The translations under genes and the position numbers were made by a program. Shown here one piece after another: positions 7,798 through 16,787 of a stretch of DNA of 64,000 bases. Numbering within the stretch: position 1 is the stretch's first letter; the number at the start of each line of letters is the position of its first letter. This stretch comes from Devosia riboflavina (GTDB lineage Bacteria > Pseudomonadota > Alphaproteobacteria > Rhizobiales > Devosiaceae), in assembly GCF_000743575.1 (NCBI RefSeq), contig NZ_JQGC01000002.1, positions 124,001-188,000 on the forward strand. The letters are read 5' to 3'. The notes under the pieces were generated by a model that was not told the DNA's origin, did no database searches, and saw only the letters and a list, made by a program, of their open reading frames with translations.

Positions 7798-8922
7798 ATG
7801 TTTTGGGACGCTTTCATTTTTTTACTTCAAGCCGGACTGGCCTTCATCGTTTCGACGGCGCTTTTTGACGCGCTTCACTGGCTGCTGCACCGCTGGGAAA
7901 ATTCGTCCAGTCCCCTGCTCCGGAAATTCTCTTCGTGGCACTGGGTCCACCACAAGTTCCTGGGCCTCGATATGCAGGTCAACCCGGCCTATGTCCGGGC
8001 CAATATCTGGTTCCACGTCCTGCCCGAATACATCACCGCAATGGTCGGCACGCTGTTGTTCCTGCTCATCTTTCCCTGGCCGCCGATTGCCCTCGTGGCC
8101 GTGGTGCGGACGATCATGCTGGGCCTGACGCTGCGGGAAGAAGGGCTGGATTTCAACCACATGTCGATGAACCGCGTGGGAGGCCAGCAAGGCCTTCTCT
8201 GGGTAAACAACAATTACCACGCGATGCATCACGTTTATCCGCACAACTTCTTCTCCTCCTTCACCAATGTCTTCGACCTCGTCGCGGGCACGACCTGTCA
8301 GATCGAAGGCCGGCGCTTTCTCGTCACCGGTTCCGGCGGCGCGTTTGGCTCCGCCATGGTCAAGGCTCTCCAAAAGCGCGGCGCCATTGTCGAAGTCGCC
8401 AAGTCAGGCGTCGATTTTTCTGCCGGCAACTATGCGGGGATGGAAGAAAAGCTCGCGCGCGCCGATGTCCTCGTGCTCTCCCACGGCGCCAGGACGGAAG
8501 ATTGCTGGAACGCCAATTACGTCACTTTTCGCAATCTCATCGAGCGGTTCACCGCCATCGGTCAGGGTCGACTGACACCACCCGAGGTCTGGGCACTTGG
8601 CTCGGAAGTCGAGTTTCACGGCGATATGGGCCTAGATGAGCTCAAGGATTATTCCAGCTCCAAGCGCGCCTTCGCCGCGCGCGCCCGCCACTATTATCGC
8701 TCCGACGATCTCATCTACCGCCACATCGTGCCCTCATCCTTTACCTCCGCCATGGGCAAGGGCGCGATGTCGGCGGAAACGGCAGTCAACATCGCGCTGT
8801 TCCTCATCACGCGCGGCATAAAATATGTTCCGGTGACATTGACGGGCCTTGCCGTTCTCAACTTCTTCCGCTTCCGCTATGCCAACAATGCTGGCGACGA
8901 AGCGCTTTCGCCGGCCGAATGA
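7798..8922 (+). CDS. Fused sterol desaturase/fatty acid hydroxylase and SDR protein
   Basis: 374 residues in two parts. Residues 1-165 are an integral-membrane FA-hydroxylase domain with the di-iron histidine motifs H27xxxH31, H48xxHH52, H121 in FNHMS and H141xxHH145, plus hydrophobic helices at about 5-25 and 77-110. Residues 172-374 are a short-chain dehydrogenase with the nucleotide-binding TGSGGAFG (177-184), SHGA (228-231), a candidate catalytic S269 and Y285-SSS-K289. The order resembles the desaturase-plus-Rossmann layout of plant CER1/CER3 and of proteins labelled bifunctional sterol desaturase/SDR. A hydroxylation or desaturation coupled to oxidoreduction of a lipid is inferred; the substrate is unknown. 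Shine-Dalgarno is weak. Confidence 0.82.
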   Translation: MFWDAFIFLLQAGLAFIVSTALFDALHWLLHRWENSSSPLLRKFSSWHWVHHKFLGLDMQVNPAYVRANIWFHVLPEYITAMVGTLLFLLIFPWPPIALVAVVRTIMLGLTLREEGLDFNHMSMNRVGGQQGLLWVNNNYHAMHHVYPHNFFSSFTNVFDLVAGTTCQIEGRRFLVTGSGGAFGSAMVKALQKRGAIVEVAKSGVDFSAGNYAGMEEKLARADVLVLSHGARTEDCWNANYVTFRNLIERFTAIGQGRLTPPEVWALGSEVEFHGDMGLDELKDYSSSKRAFAARARHYYRSDDLIYRHIVPSSFTSAMGKGAMSAETAVNIALFLITRGIKYVPVTLTGLAVLNFFRFRYANNAGDEALSPAE

Positions 8923-8944
8923 CTGCAAGGAGCCGAGGGGCCAG

Positions 8945-9361
8945 ATGAGCTACGATCCAACCAATATCTTCGCCAAAATTCTCAGAGGCGAACTGCCTTG
9001 CCACAAGGTCTACGAAGACGATACAGCCCTGGTAATGATGGACATTTTCCCTCAGTCGAAGGGACACACGCTGGTCATCCCCAAGGCCGCATCGCGTAAC
9101 CTTCTCGATGCCGATCCCGCGGCCCTGGCGGCGGTAATCCCCCTCGTGCAGCGCGTCGCGCGGGCCGTCCAGGCTGTGACCAAAGCCGACGGCCTGCGCC
9201 TCGCCCAGTTCAACGAAGCCCCGGCCGGCCAGACCGTCTTTCACCTGCACTTTCACATCATTCCCGCCTATGAAGGCGTCGCACTTGGCGCCCACGCGAC
9301 CGGTCGCGCAGACGATAGTGAACTGGCCCAACTGGCCAAGGACATCGCCGCAGCCCTCTAG
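8945..9361 (+). CDS. HIT family protein
   Basis: 138 residues from the ATG at 8945, which has AAGGAG and GAGGGG just upstream; an upstream in-frame extension would overlap the desaturase gene. The catalytic histidine triad is HLHFHIIP near residue 102, with the typical N-terminus NIFAKILRGELPCHKVYEDD and KGHTLVIPK. HIT hydrolases cleave nucleoside phosphoramidates or dinucleotide polyphosphates (HinT/Fhit type) in the cytosol. The closest match in pattern is the HinT-like branch; the physiological substrate is unknown. It is followed by the lexA control region. Confidence 0.92.
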   Translation: MSYDPTNIFAKILRGELPCHKVYEDDTALVMMDIFPQSKGHTLVIPKAASRNLLDADPAALAAVIPLVQRVARAVQAVTKADGLRLAQFNEAPAGQTVFHLHFHIIPAYEGVALGAHATGRADDSELAQLAKDIAAAL

Positions 9362-9391
9362 CAGCCCGAAAACACCAAAATCCCAAGACTC

Positions 9392-9436
9392 TTGCGGAAC
9401 ATAGGTGGAACACATATAGTCGTTCCGTCTATGTTC
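9392..9436 (+). promoter_or_regulatory. lexA promoter with two LexA boxes
   Basis: A promoter TTGCGG (9392-9397), 17-base spacer, TATAGT (9415-9420) is overlaid by two perfect alphaproteobacterial LexA boxes. GAAC-N7-GAAC lies at 9397-9411 in the spacer and GTTC-N7-GTTC at 9422-9436 just after the -10. They are in opposite orientation. Autorepression of lexA and induction by DNA damage follow from this arrangement. Confidence 0.92.
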
Positions 9437-9457
9437 CGATTCTGGGGTAGCCGGGCA

Positions 9458-10165
9458 ATGCTGACGCGCAAACAACACGAACTTCTCATGTTCATTCATG
9501 AACGCATGAAGGAAAGCGGCATTCCGCCGTCCTTCGACGAAATGAAGGACGCGCTCGATCTCGCCTCCAAGTCCGGCATTCACCGGCTGATCACCGCGCT
9601 CGAGGAGCGTGGCTTCATCCGCCGCCTGCCCAACCGAGCCCGCGCGCTGGAAGTGGTAAAGCTCCCCGACTCGATGAACCCATCGCTTGGCGGCCGCAAG
9701 GCACGCTTCGAACCCGCCGTCATCGAAGGCAATCTGGGCAAGGTCGCCTCGCCCCCCGCGCGCAGCACCGACGACTATGCCCGCCCGATTTCGATTCCGG
9801 TCATGGGCCGCATCGCCGCTGGTACGCCGATCGAGGCGATCCAGAGCCATTCCCATACCATCGCCGTTCCCCCGGAAATGCTCGGCGCTGGTGAACACTA
9901 TGCGCTCGAAGTGCGCGGCGATTCGATGATCGAGGCCGGCATTTTTGACGGCGATACCGTGCTCATCAAGAAGCAGGACACGGCGTCCACGGGCGAGATC
10001 ATCGTCGCGTTGGTTGATGATGAAGAAGCGACCCTCAAGCGCTTGCGCCGCAAGGGCAATACGGTCGCCCTCGAAGCCGCCAATCCCGCCTATGAAACCC
10101 GTATCTTCCCGCCGGACCGCGTAAAAGTTCAGGGTCGGCTCGTCGGTCTCCTGCGGAAATATTGA
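9458..10165 (+). CDS. lexA: SOS repressor LexA
   Basis: 235 residues from the ATG at 9458, downstream of the operators (a longer frame would translate through them). The N-terminal winged helix begins [17 protein letters not shown] and includes [16 protein letters not shown]. The C-terminal S24 protease-like domain has the cleavage pair A121-G122 (GRIAAGTP), catalytic S156 in GDSM and K194. RecA-stimulated self-cleavage would derepress SOS genes. The adjoining double LexA box confirms the identity. The stop codon overlaps the start of the next gene by one base. Confidence 0.97.
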   Translation: MLTRKQHELLMFIHERMKESGIPPSFDEMKDALDLASKSGIHRLITALEERGFIRRLPNRARALEVVKLPDSMNPSLGGRKARFEPAVIEGNLGKVASPPARSTDDYARPISIPVMGRIAAGTPIEAIQSHSHTIAVPPEMLGAGEHYALEVRGDSMIEAGIFDGDTVLIKKQDTASTGEIIVALVDDEEATLKRLRRKGNTVALEAANPAYETRIFPPDRVKVQGRLVGLLRKY

Positions 10166-10545
10166 TGAGCGAGGCCGCCACGCCTGAAGCGGTGATGGCG
10201 GCTTATGCCGAGCTGATCAATCGACACGATTTTGCGCTGCTGATCCCGCTGATCGATCCCAAAGCCAGTTTCTGGTTCAGCTCCGGCACTTACGAGGGCC
10301 ATGAAGCGACGCGCGACGCCTTCGAGCGCACCTGGCAGCGTCTTGCCAACGAGACCTATTGGCTCGAAGACCTTCGCTGGATTGCCAGGAGTGCTGAAGC
10401 TGCCAGTTGCATTTACCGCTTCCACTGGCGTGCGACCATCGAGGGCCAAGTTGTAGAAGGCAAAGGCCGCGGAACGACGGTTCTCGCCAGGGGAGAGAGC
10501 GGCTGGCATATTGTGCATGAGCACCTGAGCGCTTTCCCGGAATGA
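10165..10545 (+). CDS. NTF2/SnoaL-like protein
   Basis: 126 residues from the ATG that overlaps the lexA stop (TGATG). The pattern AVMAAYAELINRHDFALLIPLIDPKA, then SSGTYEGHEATRDAFERTW and a WHIVHEHLS ending fits the cone-shaped NTF2/SnoaL-like fold (DUF4440-type). Members include isomerases, cyclases and binding proteins; no catalytic residues can be assigned here. Overlap with lexA suggests it could be read through from the SOS promoter. The 216-bp spacer that follows shows no gene. Confidence 0.7.
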   Translation: MSEAATPEAVMAAYAELINRHDFALLIPLIDPKASFWFSSGTYEGHEATRDAFERTWQRLANETYWLEDLRWIARSAEAASCIYRFHWRATIEGQVVEGKGRGTTVLARGESGWHIVHEHLSAFPE

Positions 10546-10761
10546 ACGAAAGCGCTCTATGCGGCTACGTTGCGCAATTGGGAGTAGTGCCGCGGCGGGC
10601 GTCGCATCCACCGCCGCGACGAGCATGCACGCGTCTGCCAGTGAGCCTATTGCTTCTAAATGTCGCGAGGCGAACTAAATAGCAAAATTTAAGCCGATTT
10701 TTAGCGCCGTCGCGCATCCTTTGGCCTGACTCTTGGCTGTCTAGTTGGACCGAGGACCGCG

Positions 10762-12558
10762 ATGCGCATCAGCACGATCACCAATTGGGCCTATGCCTTG
10801 ACTGTGGGACTGACCTTGTTGTCAGGCGGCTCCTTCATCATTGCAACGCATTACGCGGATCGCGAGCGCGATGCCCTTGATATCGCATGGAAGATCGATG
10901 AAGGCGTCGAAGTGCTGGCCCGGGCAGCCGAGCTAACCACTGAAGACGCTCGGCTTTTCGTTTTCACGGGCGAGCAGCGCTATCTGGAGGCGTTTCAGAC
11001 GGCTCTTGCGGAAGAGCGGGAACGGGAACGCGCCATCCGCGTGCTGAGGGAAAAGGGGCTGCCCGAAGAGGAGGTGGCGGCGCTTCGAGCGGTCGAAGCG
11101 AATGCCGAAATTCTGGATGCGATCGAGGAACAGGCAGTCGCAGACTTCGCCAATGGCGCCGAGAATCAGGCCAAAGCGGCTCTTTTTTCTCCCGAGCACG
11201 AGGAGGCCCAGCTCGGCCTCCTGAACAGCGTTAGCCATTTTGTCGATCTCGTCGCGCTGCGAACCCGCGGGGAAGTGGAACAGGCAAGCGCACAGGCAGA
11301 GCTTTGGGGCACGATCGCCAAGTCGATGCTCGCGCTGACGGCCCTGGTGTTCCTCTGCGTGCTCTATTTCGTCCTGACACGACGCGTGACCCGGCCTTTG
11401 CTGCGCATGAGCGATGTCGTGCAGCGCCTCGCCCGGCAAGACTATGATGTTCAGCTTCTCTCGGATGGGCGTCGCGACGAAATTGGCGACATGAATGAGG
11501 CCATCCAGATATTTCGCGACAACGGCCTCGAGCGAGAGCGCCTCGATGCCGAGCGCCGCAAGGATCAGCAGACCAAGGATCAAATCCTTCAATTGATGCA
11601 TCGGCTCCAGGCCTGCCGCCAGGAAGGAGAGCTGGCGCCCGTGGTGGCCTTGTTTGCTTCGCAGCTCTTTCCAGATCTGTCGGGCCATCTCTTCATCATG
11701 AACACCGGTCGGACGGCGCTGGTCGCCAAAAGCAGTTGGGGCACTCCTACCCTGTCGGGCGAGGAGTTTCCCGCCCTCGAATGCTGGGGCATTCGAAGAG
11801 GCCGTGCGCATCTCAGCGACGCGACAAATAGCGACGTCCGGTGCCTTCACCTTAGGGAACAAGAGTCGAGTTCCGCTCTTTGCGTCCCGCTCTCCGCTCG
11901 CGGAGACACTGTCGGAGCCCTCTATTTCGAAGAGGCCGAAGGTGGCGCCGCCCTGGACAATGCCCGAACATATGTCGAGCTGATCGCGGAGAATTTAGCT
12001 TTGGCGATTGCCAATCTGCAACTGCGGGATCGACTTGCCAATCTCGCTGTGAGGGACCCGCTGACAGGCCTGCTCAATCGGCGCTCGCTCGACGAAAATC
12101 TGGCGGATCTGATGCAGGAAGACAGGGACGATCCCACAGCCCTGATGATGATCGACATCGACCATTTCAAGCGCTTCAACGATCAATTTGGGCATGACGC
12201 CGGCGACTTCGTCATGAGCCAGGTTGCCACCATCATCACCAATGTCGCCGGGCATGGTGGAATAGCGCATCGCTATGGCGGCGAAGAGTTCGCCGTCATA
12301 TTTCGCGAACACGACGGCGCCGCGGCGCTGCAGAAGGCGGAAGCCATCAGGCACGCCATCGAAACTGCGCCGATCGACTACCAAGGGCAGCCACTGGGAA
12401 CCGTGACAGTTTCGGTCGGCGTGGCCACGACGGAAGACAACCGGCCCAAAGCGACACTGATGCAGCGGGCCGATGCGGCGCTTCTGCAGGCCAAGTCCAG
12501 CGGCCGAAATGTGGTCGTCTGCGATTGGTCTGGTCGCGCAAACAGGCGTCTTGCATAG
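10762..12558 (+). CDS. Membrane GGDEF protein with HAMP and GAF-like domains
   Basis: 598 residues. A membrane helix (about 10-30), a ~150-residue helical periplasmic sensor, a second helix (about 190-210) and a HAMP linker (RRVTRPLLRMSDVV) come first. A coiled stretch, a GAF-like domain (about 290-420) and a C-terminal GGDEF domain (about 430-590) follow. The active site is RYGGEEFAV, so diguanylate cyclase activity is likely. The inhibitory RxxD site is absent: the position five residues ahead reads GHGG, unlike PleD in the same window, so feedback inhibition may be missing. GAGGA precedes the ATG. It is transcribed alone and its signal is unknown. Confidence 0.87.
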   Translation: MRISTITNWAYALTVGLTLLSGGSFIIATHYADRERDALDIAWKIDEGVEVLARAAELTTEDARLFVFTGEQRYLEAFQTALAEERERERAIRVLREKGLPEEEVAALRAVEANAEILDAIEEQAVADFANGAENQAKAALFSPEHEEAQLGLLNSVSHFVDLVALRTRGEVEQASAQAELWGTIAKSMLALTALVFLCVLYFVLTRRVTRPLLRMSDVVQRLARQDYDVQLLSDGRRDEIGDMNEAIQIFRDNGLERERLDAERRKDQQTKDQILQLMHRLQACRQEGELAPVVALFASQLFPDLSGHLFIMNTGRTALVAKSSWGTPTLSGEEFPALECWGIRRGRAHLSDATNSDVRCLHLREQESSSALCVPLSARGDTVGALYFEEAEGGAALDNARTYVELIAENLALAIANLQLRDRLANLAVRDPLTGLLNRRSLDENLADLMQEDRDDPTALMMIDIDHFKRFNDQFGHDAGDFVMSQVATIITNVAGHGGIAHRYGGEEFAVIFREHDGAAALQKAEAIRHAIETAPIDYQGQPLGTVTVSVGVATTEDNRPKATLMQRADAALLQAKSSGRNVVVCDWSGRANRRLA

Positions 12559-12599
12559 CGAAGCTTTGCCCCCCGGCCGGGCCGGAGGGCATGCTTCGC
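12558..12599. terminator. Hairpin between convergent GGDEF and hydrolase genes
   Basis: GCGAAGC (12558-12564) pairs with GCTTCGC (12593-12599), and the GC-rich interior (GCCCCCC, GGAGGGC) pairs further. It overlaps the GGDEF stop codon. No T-run follows on either strand, so it may act only as a weak bidirectional terminator or mRNA-stabilising hairpin. Confidence 0.4.
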
Positions 12600-12616
12600 G
12601 CTGCGTGCTCCGGGGA

Positions 12617-13561
12617 CTAAGAGGCGTTCTGCCGCCCCAACCAGCCGAGAATGGCCTTATTTGTCTCTTCCGGCTTTTCCTGCTGGATCCAGTGGCCGCA
12701 ATCGAGCGTGATCACGTCCACATTCGGAACGAAGGTGGCAAGCCTGGCGGAAGGTGGAATCAGGTCGCGCGCGCCATAGATCATGAGTGCCGGCTGCCGG
12801 ATGATGGGGTCAGCATCCGCCAGCAAGTGCCAGTTCCGGTCGAGGTTCCGGTACCAATTGATACTGGCCGTGAACCCGGTCTTTTCGAAGGAGGAGACAA
12901 AAATGGCCAACTCGCTGTCGCTCATCACCGGCCCGCCGAGCGGCGCTTCTGCCTTGGCGAGATTGATCATGACCATCCCCGGTTCGGGCTCCTTGAGGGG
13001 CTCGTTTTTCCGGTAGAGGTTGCGAAGGAAGCGGGACGTATTCTCGTCCAGAATGGCATCCGCCACGCCCGGCTGCCGATTGAAATGCACGAAATAATGG
13101 TCGCCGCCAAATATCTGCTCCAGGAACTCGATCCAGGGTTGTTCCCCGCGCTCCTGATACGGCAGGCTCAGATTGATGATTTTGTTGACGCGGTTGGGGT
13201 GAAGCAAGGCCAGGCCCCAGACAACCATCGCGCCCCAGTCGTGGCCGACAAAGGTGGCGTCGTCGTAGCCAAAGTGATCCAGAAGCGCGACGAGATCACC
13301 CGACAGATGTTCAATGTCATAGGCAGTGACGTCGTCTGGGCGAGACGAGTTGCCATAGCCGCGCTGGTTCGGAACGATGACGTGGTAGCCCGCGGCGGCA
13401 AGGACCGGCATCTGACTGTGCCAGGCAAAGGCATGCTCCGGCCATCCATGACAGAGCACGATGGGGTTTCCCTTGTTTTCCCGCCCTGCCTCAAAGACTT
13501 CGAGGTCCACGCCATTGACTGAAATATGGGTGGGTTCGGGAAAATCGATCATATTGAGCAT
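12617..13561 (-). CDS. Alpha/beta hydrolase, epoxide hydrolase type
   Basis: 314 residues with the soluble epoxide hydrolase layout. HGWPEHAFAW gives the HGxP oxyanion motif (about residue 38), GHDWGAMV holds the nucleophilic aspartate, INWYRN supplies a lid tyrosine, and DLIPP with DCGHWIQQE supply the charge-relay acid and histidine. Such enzymes hydrate epoxides through an alkyl-enzyme ester; haloalkane dehalogenases are the main alternative but lack the lid tyrosines. No secretion signal is present. It is divergent from a WYL-type regulator with an 88-bp gap, so that regulator probably controls it. The Shine-Dalgarno is weak; the ATG at 13552 is an alternative start. Confidence 0.87.
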   Translation of the reverse strand: MLNMIDFPEPTHISVNGVDLEVFEAGRENKGNPIVLCHGWPEHAFAWHSQMPVLAAAGYHVIVPNQRGYGNSSRPDDVTAYDIEHLSGDLVALLDHFGYDDATFVGHDWGAMVVWGLALLHPNRVNKIINLSLPYQERGEQPWIEFLEQIFGGDHYFVHFNRQPGVADAILDENTSRFLRNLYRKNEPLKEPEPGMVMINLAKAEAPLGGPVMSDSELAIFVSSFEKTGFTASINWYRNLDRNWHLLADADPIIRQPALMIYGARDLIPPSARLATFVPNVDVITLDCGHWIQQEKPEETNKAILGWLGRQNAS

Positions 13562-13565
13562 TGGT

Positions 13566-13631
13566 CATTCACCGTGCTGGTTGTTTACGACCGCTGCCTA
13601 AAAGTGAATGGTGCCAAAATTTGACGCCATT
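13566..13631. promoter_or_regulatory. Candidate operator between hydrolase and WYL regulator
   Basis: In the 88-bp divergent gap, CATTCAC (13566-13572) is the inverted copy of GTGAATG (13604-13610). AATGG (13607-13611) is mirrored by CCATT (13627-13631), followed by another TGAATGAC. The repeated GAATG half-sites suggest a binding site for the adjacent regulator. Proposed from symmetry only. Confidence 0.35.
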
Positions 13632-13649
13632 GAATGACACCGTCTCCCC

Positions 13650-14369
13650 ATGAAAGCCCGTCTCCGACAAGACGCCATCGTGCGCAGCCTTCGCCGAAAC
13701 GGCACTTCGACAATCGCGGACCTGGCAGAAAAGGTCGGTGCCTCGAGGCGCACCGTATTGCGTGATATCGGCGCGCTGCGCGACGAGGGATTCGTGATCC
13801 ATTCAGAGCCCGGGCGCGGCGGCGGTCTGCAGCTTGACCCGCAGTCGGTTCAGACCACAGCGCGGCTATCGGTCGCCGAGGTCTTTGCTCTCCTCATCAG
13901 CGTCGCGTCCATGCGCGCGGCGGGAAACCTGCCATTTTCTGATCTCGCCGATGCCGGGCTTGCCAAGATCGAAGCGGCCCTGCCGTCCGACAAATTGCGC
14001 GACTTGCGCCGATTTCTCGACTGCTTGCATGTCGGGCAACTTGCGCCGCAAGTGGACATCTCGGACCTGCGGGCAATGGACCCTACGCTGCTGCCGGCGT
14101 TCGAAGCGGCTTTTCTCCAGCGGCGCCGCCTGCGCTTCCAATATCGCGACTCGAAAGGGGCGATCACCCACCGCAATGTTGAGCCGCAGGCCATGCTGAT
14201 CCTGCCACCCCTTTGGTATTTGGTGGCATGGGACCCGGCGCGCGAGGCCTTCCGCCATTTTCGCATGGACCGGATCAGCGCGCCTGAAATAGACGACAGC
14301 GCAACGTTTCAAAGGCGTCATGTTCCCTTCGAGGATCACGTCCGGCCGGTTCGTGATCTGTCTCGTTGA
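13650..14369 (+). CDS. YafY-type HTH/WYL transcriptional regulator
   Basis: 239 residues. The N-terminal DeoR/HTH_11 winged helix reads IVRSLRRNGTSTIADLAEKVGASRRTVLRDI, ending in the GRGGGLQL wing. The C-terminal half has the WYL domain with PLWYLVAWD and a ligand-pocket run ending FRHFRMDRIS. WYL domains sense small molecules or nucleic acids; YafY-like members usually act on a neighbouring gene, here the divergent epoxide hydrolase. The ATG at 13650 lacks a clear Shine-Dalgarno. The ligand is unknown. Confidence 0.85.
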   Translation: MKARLRQDAIVRSLRRNGTSTIADLAEKVGASRRTVLRDIGALRDEGFVIHSEPGRGGGLQLDPQSVQTTARLSVAEVFALLISVASMRAAGNLPFSDLADAGLAKIEAALPSDKLRDLRRFLDCLHVGQLAPQVDISDLRAMDPTLLPAFEAAFLQRRRLRFQYRDSKGAITHRNVEPQAMLILPPLWYLVAWDPAREAFRHFRMDRISAPEIDDSATFQRRHVPFEDHVRPVRDLSR

Positions 14370-14800
14370 ACTCGGCACGTAGGCATATTCCCAAGTCCAA
14401 AACTCTCCCCGCGATCCGCTACCGCCAACGTCCCGCCGGCCAATGCCTTTCGCGGTCACCGCCAAACTTATCCCCGGGCCCTGCCCGCCGTGCCACTATC
14501 GCCCCGTTCCCACCGCAACACGCGGTACCGACGAAGTGCCGGGCGGGAAGACGGGCTGCTTGAGGTCGCTCAGGCGGATGCGTGGATGCCGACCACCGGT
14601 CAAGCGGCAGTGAGCCCCCGTTGCATCTTTGGATGCTTCCGACGGCAAGCTGGACCGTAAAACTCCAAAAGAGGGCCGCTCGAGGCGTGCGCAAAAAATC
14701 CCGATCGTGGGAAGCGGCTTTCGCCTCTTCTGTTTTACCAATTCTCTGGGCGAAAGCCGCTTTTCACCGTGTGCCCGAAGGGCGCCGGGACCGCACCGCC
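14370..14800. other. Gene-free spacer with a perfect 14-bp inverted repeat
   Basis: No convincing coding frame is present. AAGCGGCTTTCGCC (14712-14725) and GGCGAAAGCCGCTT (14749-14762) form a perfect 14-bp stem with a 23-nt loop, and TTTTC begins at the 3' end on the plus strand, so it is terminator-like. A small GCATC-TTTG-GATGC hairpin lies near 14625. The remainder shows nothing I can name. Confidence 0.5.
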
Positions 14801-14840
14801 AACAAAAAGGCCGGGCGGCACTTGGTGCTGCCCGGCCTTT
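14801..14840 (-). terminator. Rho-independent terminator of the dehydratase gene
   Basis: Read on the minus strand, AAAGGCCGGGC and GCCCGGCCTTT (14806-14816 with 14830-14840) form a perfect 11-bp stem followed by TTTTTGTT. It begins 26 nt after the dehydratase stop. Confidence 0.88.
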
Positions 14841-14866
14841 GGTCAAAGCGTGGTTACACCTCAAGC

Positions 14867-16675
14867 TTAGTGGTTATCGCGTGGCAGCCCTTCGGTCTGG
14901 GCGATGCGCTGATACTTTTCGGCAGGCTTGAGGATGGCGCCGTCGCCGAGCTGGCCGACGATGCCGCGCTGGATTTCCTGCCACGGCGTCTGGTGCTTGG
15001 GGAACTTGTAGCCGCCAGCGGCCTCAAGGGCAGCGCGACGGGTCGCGATTTCCTCGGCCGAGATCAGGATGTTGGCCTCGCCCTTGTTGAGATCGATGCG
15101 CACGCGGTCACCGGTCTTGAGGATGGCAAGATTGCCGCCGGCAGCGGCTTCCGGCGACGCATTGAGGATCGATGGGGACCCCGAAGTGCCCGACTGGCGG
15201 CCGTCACCGATACAGGCGAGCGAAGAGATGCCCTTCTTGATGAGATAGGCCGGCGGACGCATGTTGACCACTTCGGCAGCGCCCGGATAGCCGATCGGGC
15301 CGGCGCCGCGCATGAAGAGCAGCGTGTGTTCGTCGATGTCGAGCGAGGGATCGTCGATGCGGTGGTGGTAGTCTTCCGGACCATCGAAAACCACCGCCTT
15401 GCCTTCGAACATGCCGGGATGTTCCGGGTTGTTCAGGTAGCGTTCGCGGAACTCGGTCGAGATCACGCTGGTCTTCATGATGGCGGTATCGAAGAGATTG
15501 CCACGCAGCACGAGGAAGCCGGCATCGACCTTGAGCGGGTTGTCGAAGTGGCGGATGACCTTGTCGTCCTGGATCGTCGTATTACGGCAGTTCTCGCCAA
15601 TGGTCTTGCCGTTGACGGTCGGTGCATTCTCGCGAATGAGGCCCTGGCTCATCAACTCGTTGACCACCGCCGGCACGCCGCCCGCGTGATAGTAGTCCTC
15701 GCCAAGATATTCACCGGCCGGCTGCAGGTTGACCAAGAGCGGCACCTTGTGGCCGTAGGTCTGGAAATCCTGCAGTTCCAGTTCCACGCCGATGTGCTTC
15801 GCAATGGCCTGGATATGGATCGGCGCATTGGTCGAGCCACCGATCGCCGAATTGACGACGATGGTGTTGATAAAGTTGTCCTTGGTGAGAATGTCCGAGG
15901 GCTTGAGGTCTTCGTGCACCATGTCGACGATGCGCTTGCCAGTGCGATAGGCCATTTCCTGGCGATCGCGATAGGGCGCCGGAATGGCGGCGGAACCCGG
16001 AAGCTGCATACCAAGCGACTCGGCCAGCGAATTCATCGTCGTCGCTGTGCCCATGGTGTTGCAGAAACCCGTCGACGGAGCAGACGAAGCGACGAGCTCG
16101 ATAAACTGCGCATAGTCGATTTCGCCGGCCGCCATCATCTGGCGGGCCTTCCAGACGATCGTGCCCGAGCCGGTACGTTCGCCCTTGTGCCAGCCATTGA
16201 GCATCGGGCCGACCGAGAGAGCAATCGCCGGAATGTTCACGGTTGCCGCGCCCATCAGCATGGCCGGAGTGGTCTTGTCGCAGCCGATGGTCAGCACCAC
16301 GCCATCAAGCGGGTAGCCATAGAGCACTTCGACGAGGCCGAGATAGGCAAGGTTGCGGTCAAGGCCGGCGGTCGGGCGCTTGCCGGTCTCCTGGATCGGA
16401 TGGACCGGGAATTCGATGGCAATGCCGCCGGCTTCACGAATGCCCTCACGCACGCGTTCGGCCAGGACGATATGGTGACGATTGCAGGGACTGAGGTCGG
16501 AGCCGGTCTGCGCAATGCCGATGATCGGCTTGTTGGATTGCAGCTCTTCACGCGACACGCCGAAATTCATGTAGCGCTCGAGATAGAGCGCGGTCATGTC
16601 CGGGTTTTCGGGATTATCGAACCATGCACGCGAGCGCAGCTTCTTTTCGGCACCGGCGCCATTGTCAGTCGTCAT
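14867..16675 (-). CDS. IlvD/EDD family sugar-acid dehydratase (galactonate/arabonate type)
   Basis: 602 residues from the ATG at 16675, with AAGGA eight bases ahead; a TTG two codons earlier is less likely. Three cysteines expected to hold the Fe-S cluster are C64 (LSPCNRHH), C132 ([10 protein letters not shown]) and C205 ([11 protein letters not shown]), and the GTSGSPS motif carries the catalytic serine. Length and motifs fit the pentonate/hexonate dehydratases rather than branched-chain IlvD. A related rhizobial L-arabonate dehydratase is known to accept D-galactonate. Opposite it stand dgoK and dgoA, so dehydration of galactonate to 2-keto-3-deoxygalactonate is the best guess. Substrate specificity remains an inference. 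Confidence 0.87.
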   Translation of the reverse strand: MTTDNGAGAEKKLRSRAWFDNPENPDMTALYLERYMNFGVSREELQSNKPIIGIAQTGSDLSPCNRHHIVLAERVREGIREAGGIAIEFPVHPIQETGKRPTAGLDRNLAYLGLVEVLYGYPLDGVVLTIGCDKTTPAMLMGAATVNIPAIALSVGPMLNGWHKGERTGSGTIVWKARQMMAAGEIDYAQFIELVASSAPSTGFCNTMGTATTMNSLAESLGMQLPGSAAIPAPYRDRQEMAYRTGKRIVDMVHEDLKPSDILTKDNFINTIVVNSAIGGSTNAPIHIQAIAKHIGVELELQDFQTYGHKVPLLVNLQPAGEYLGEDYYHAGGVPAVVNELMSQGLIRENAPTVNGKTIGENCRNTTIQDDKVIRHFDNPLKVDAGFLVLRGNLFDTAIMKTSVISTEFRERYLNNPEHPGMFEGKAVVFDGPEDYHHRIDDPSLDIDEHTLLFMRGAGPIGYPGAAEVVNMRPPAYLIKKGISSLACIGDGRQSGTSGSPSILNASPEAAAGGNLAILKTGDRVRIDLNKGEANILISAEEIATRRAALEAAGGYKFPKHQTPWQEIQRGIVGQLGDGAILKPAEKYQRIAQTEGLPRDNH

Positions 16676-16787
16676 CGTCAAATTCCTTTTCCGTCCGCCG
16701 CAGCGAACCGTGGGGCCTTGGTTGACCCCGTTCTATCACGGCGAACGCCGGTGTGAACGGCTTCAAACGAAAAAATCATACAATTGA

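Noticed and set aside
14582..16756. Long open frame on the plus strand opposite the dehydratase gene
   Set aside because: It mirrors codon phase of the minus-strand gene in GC-rich DNA, has no recognisable domain and no ribosome binding site.
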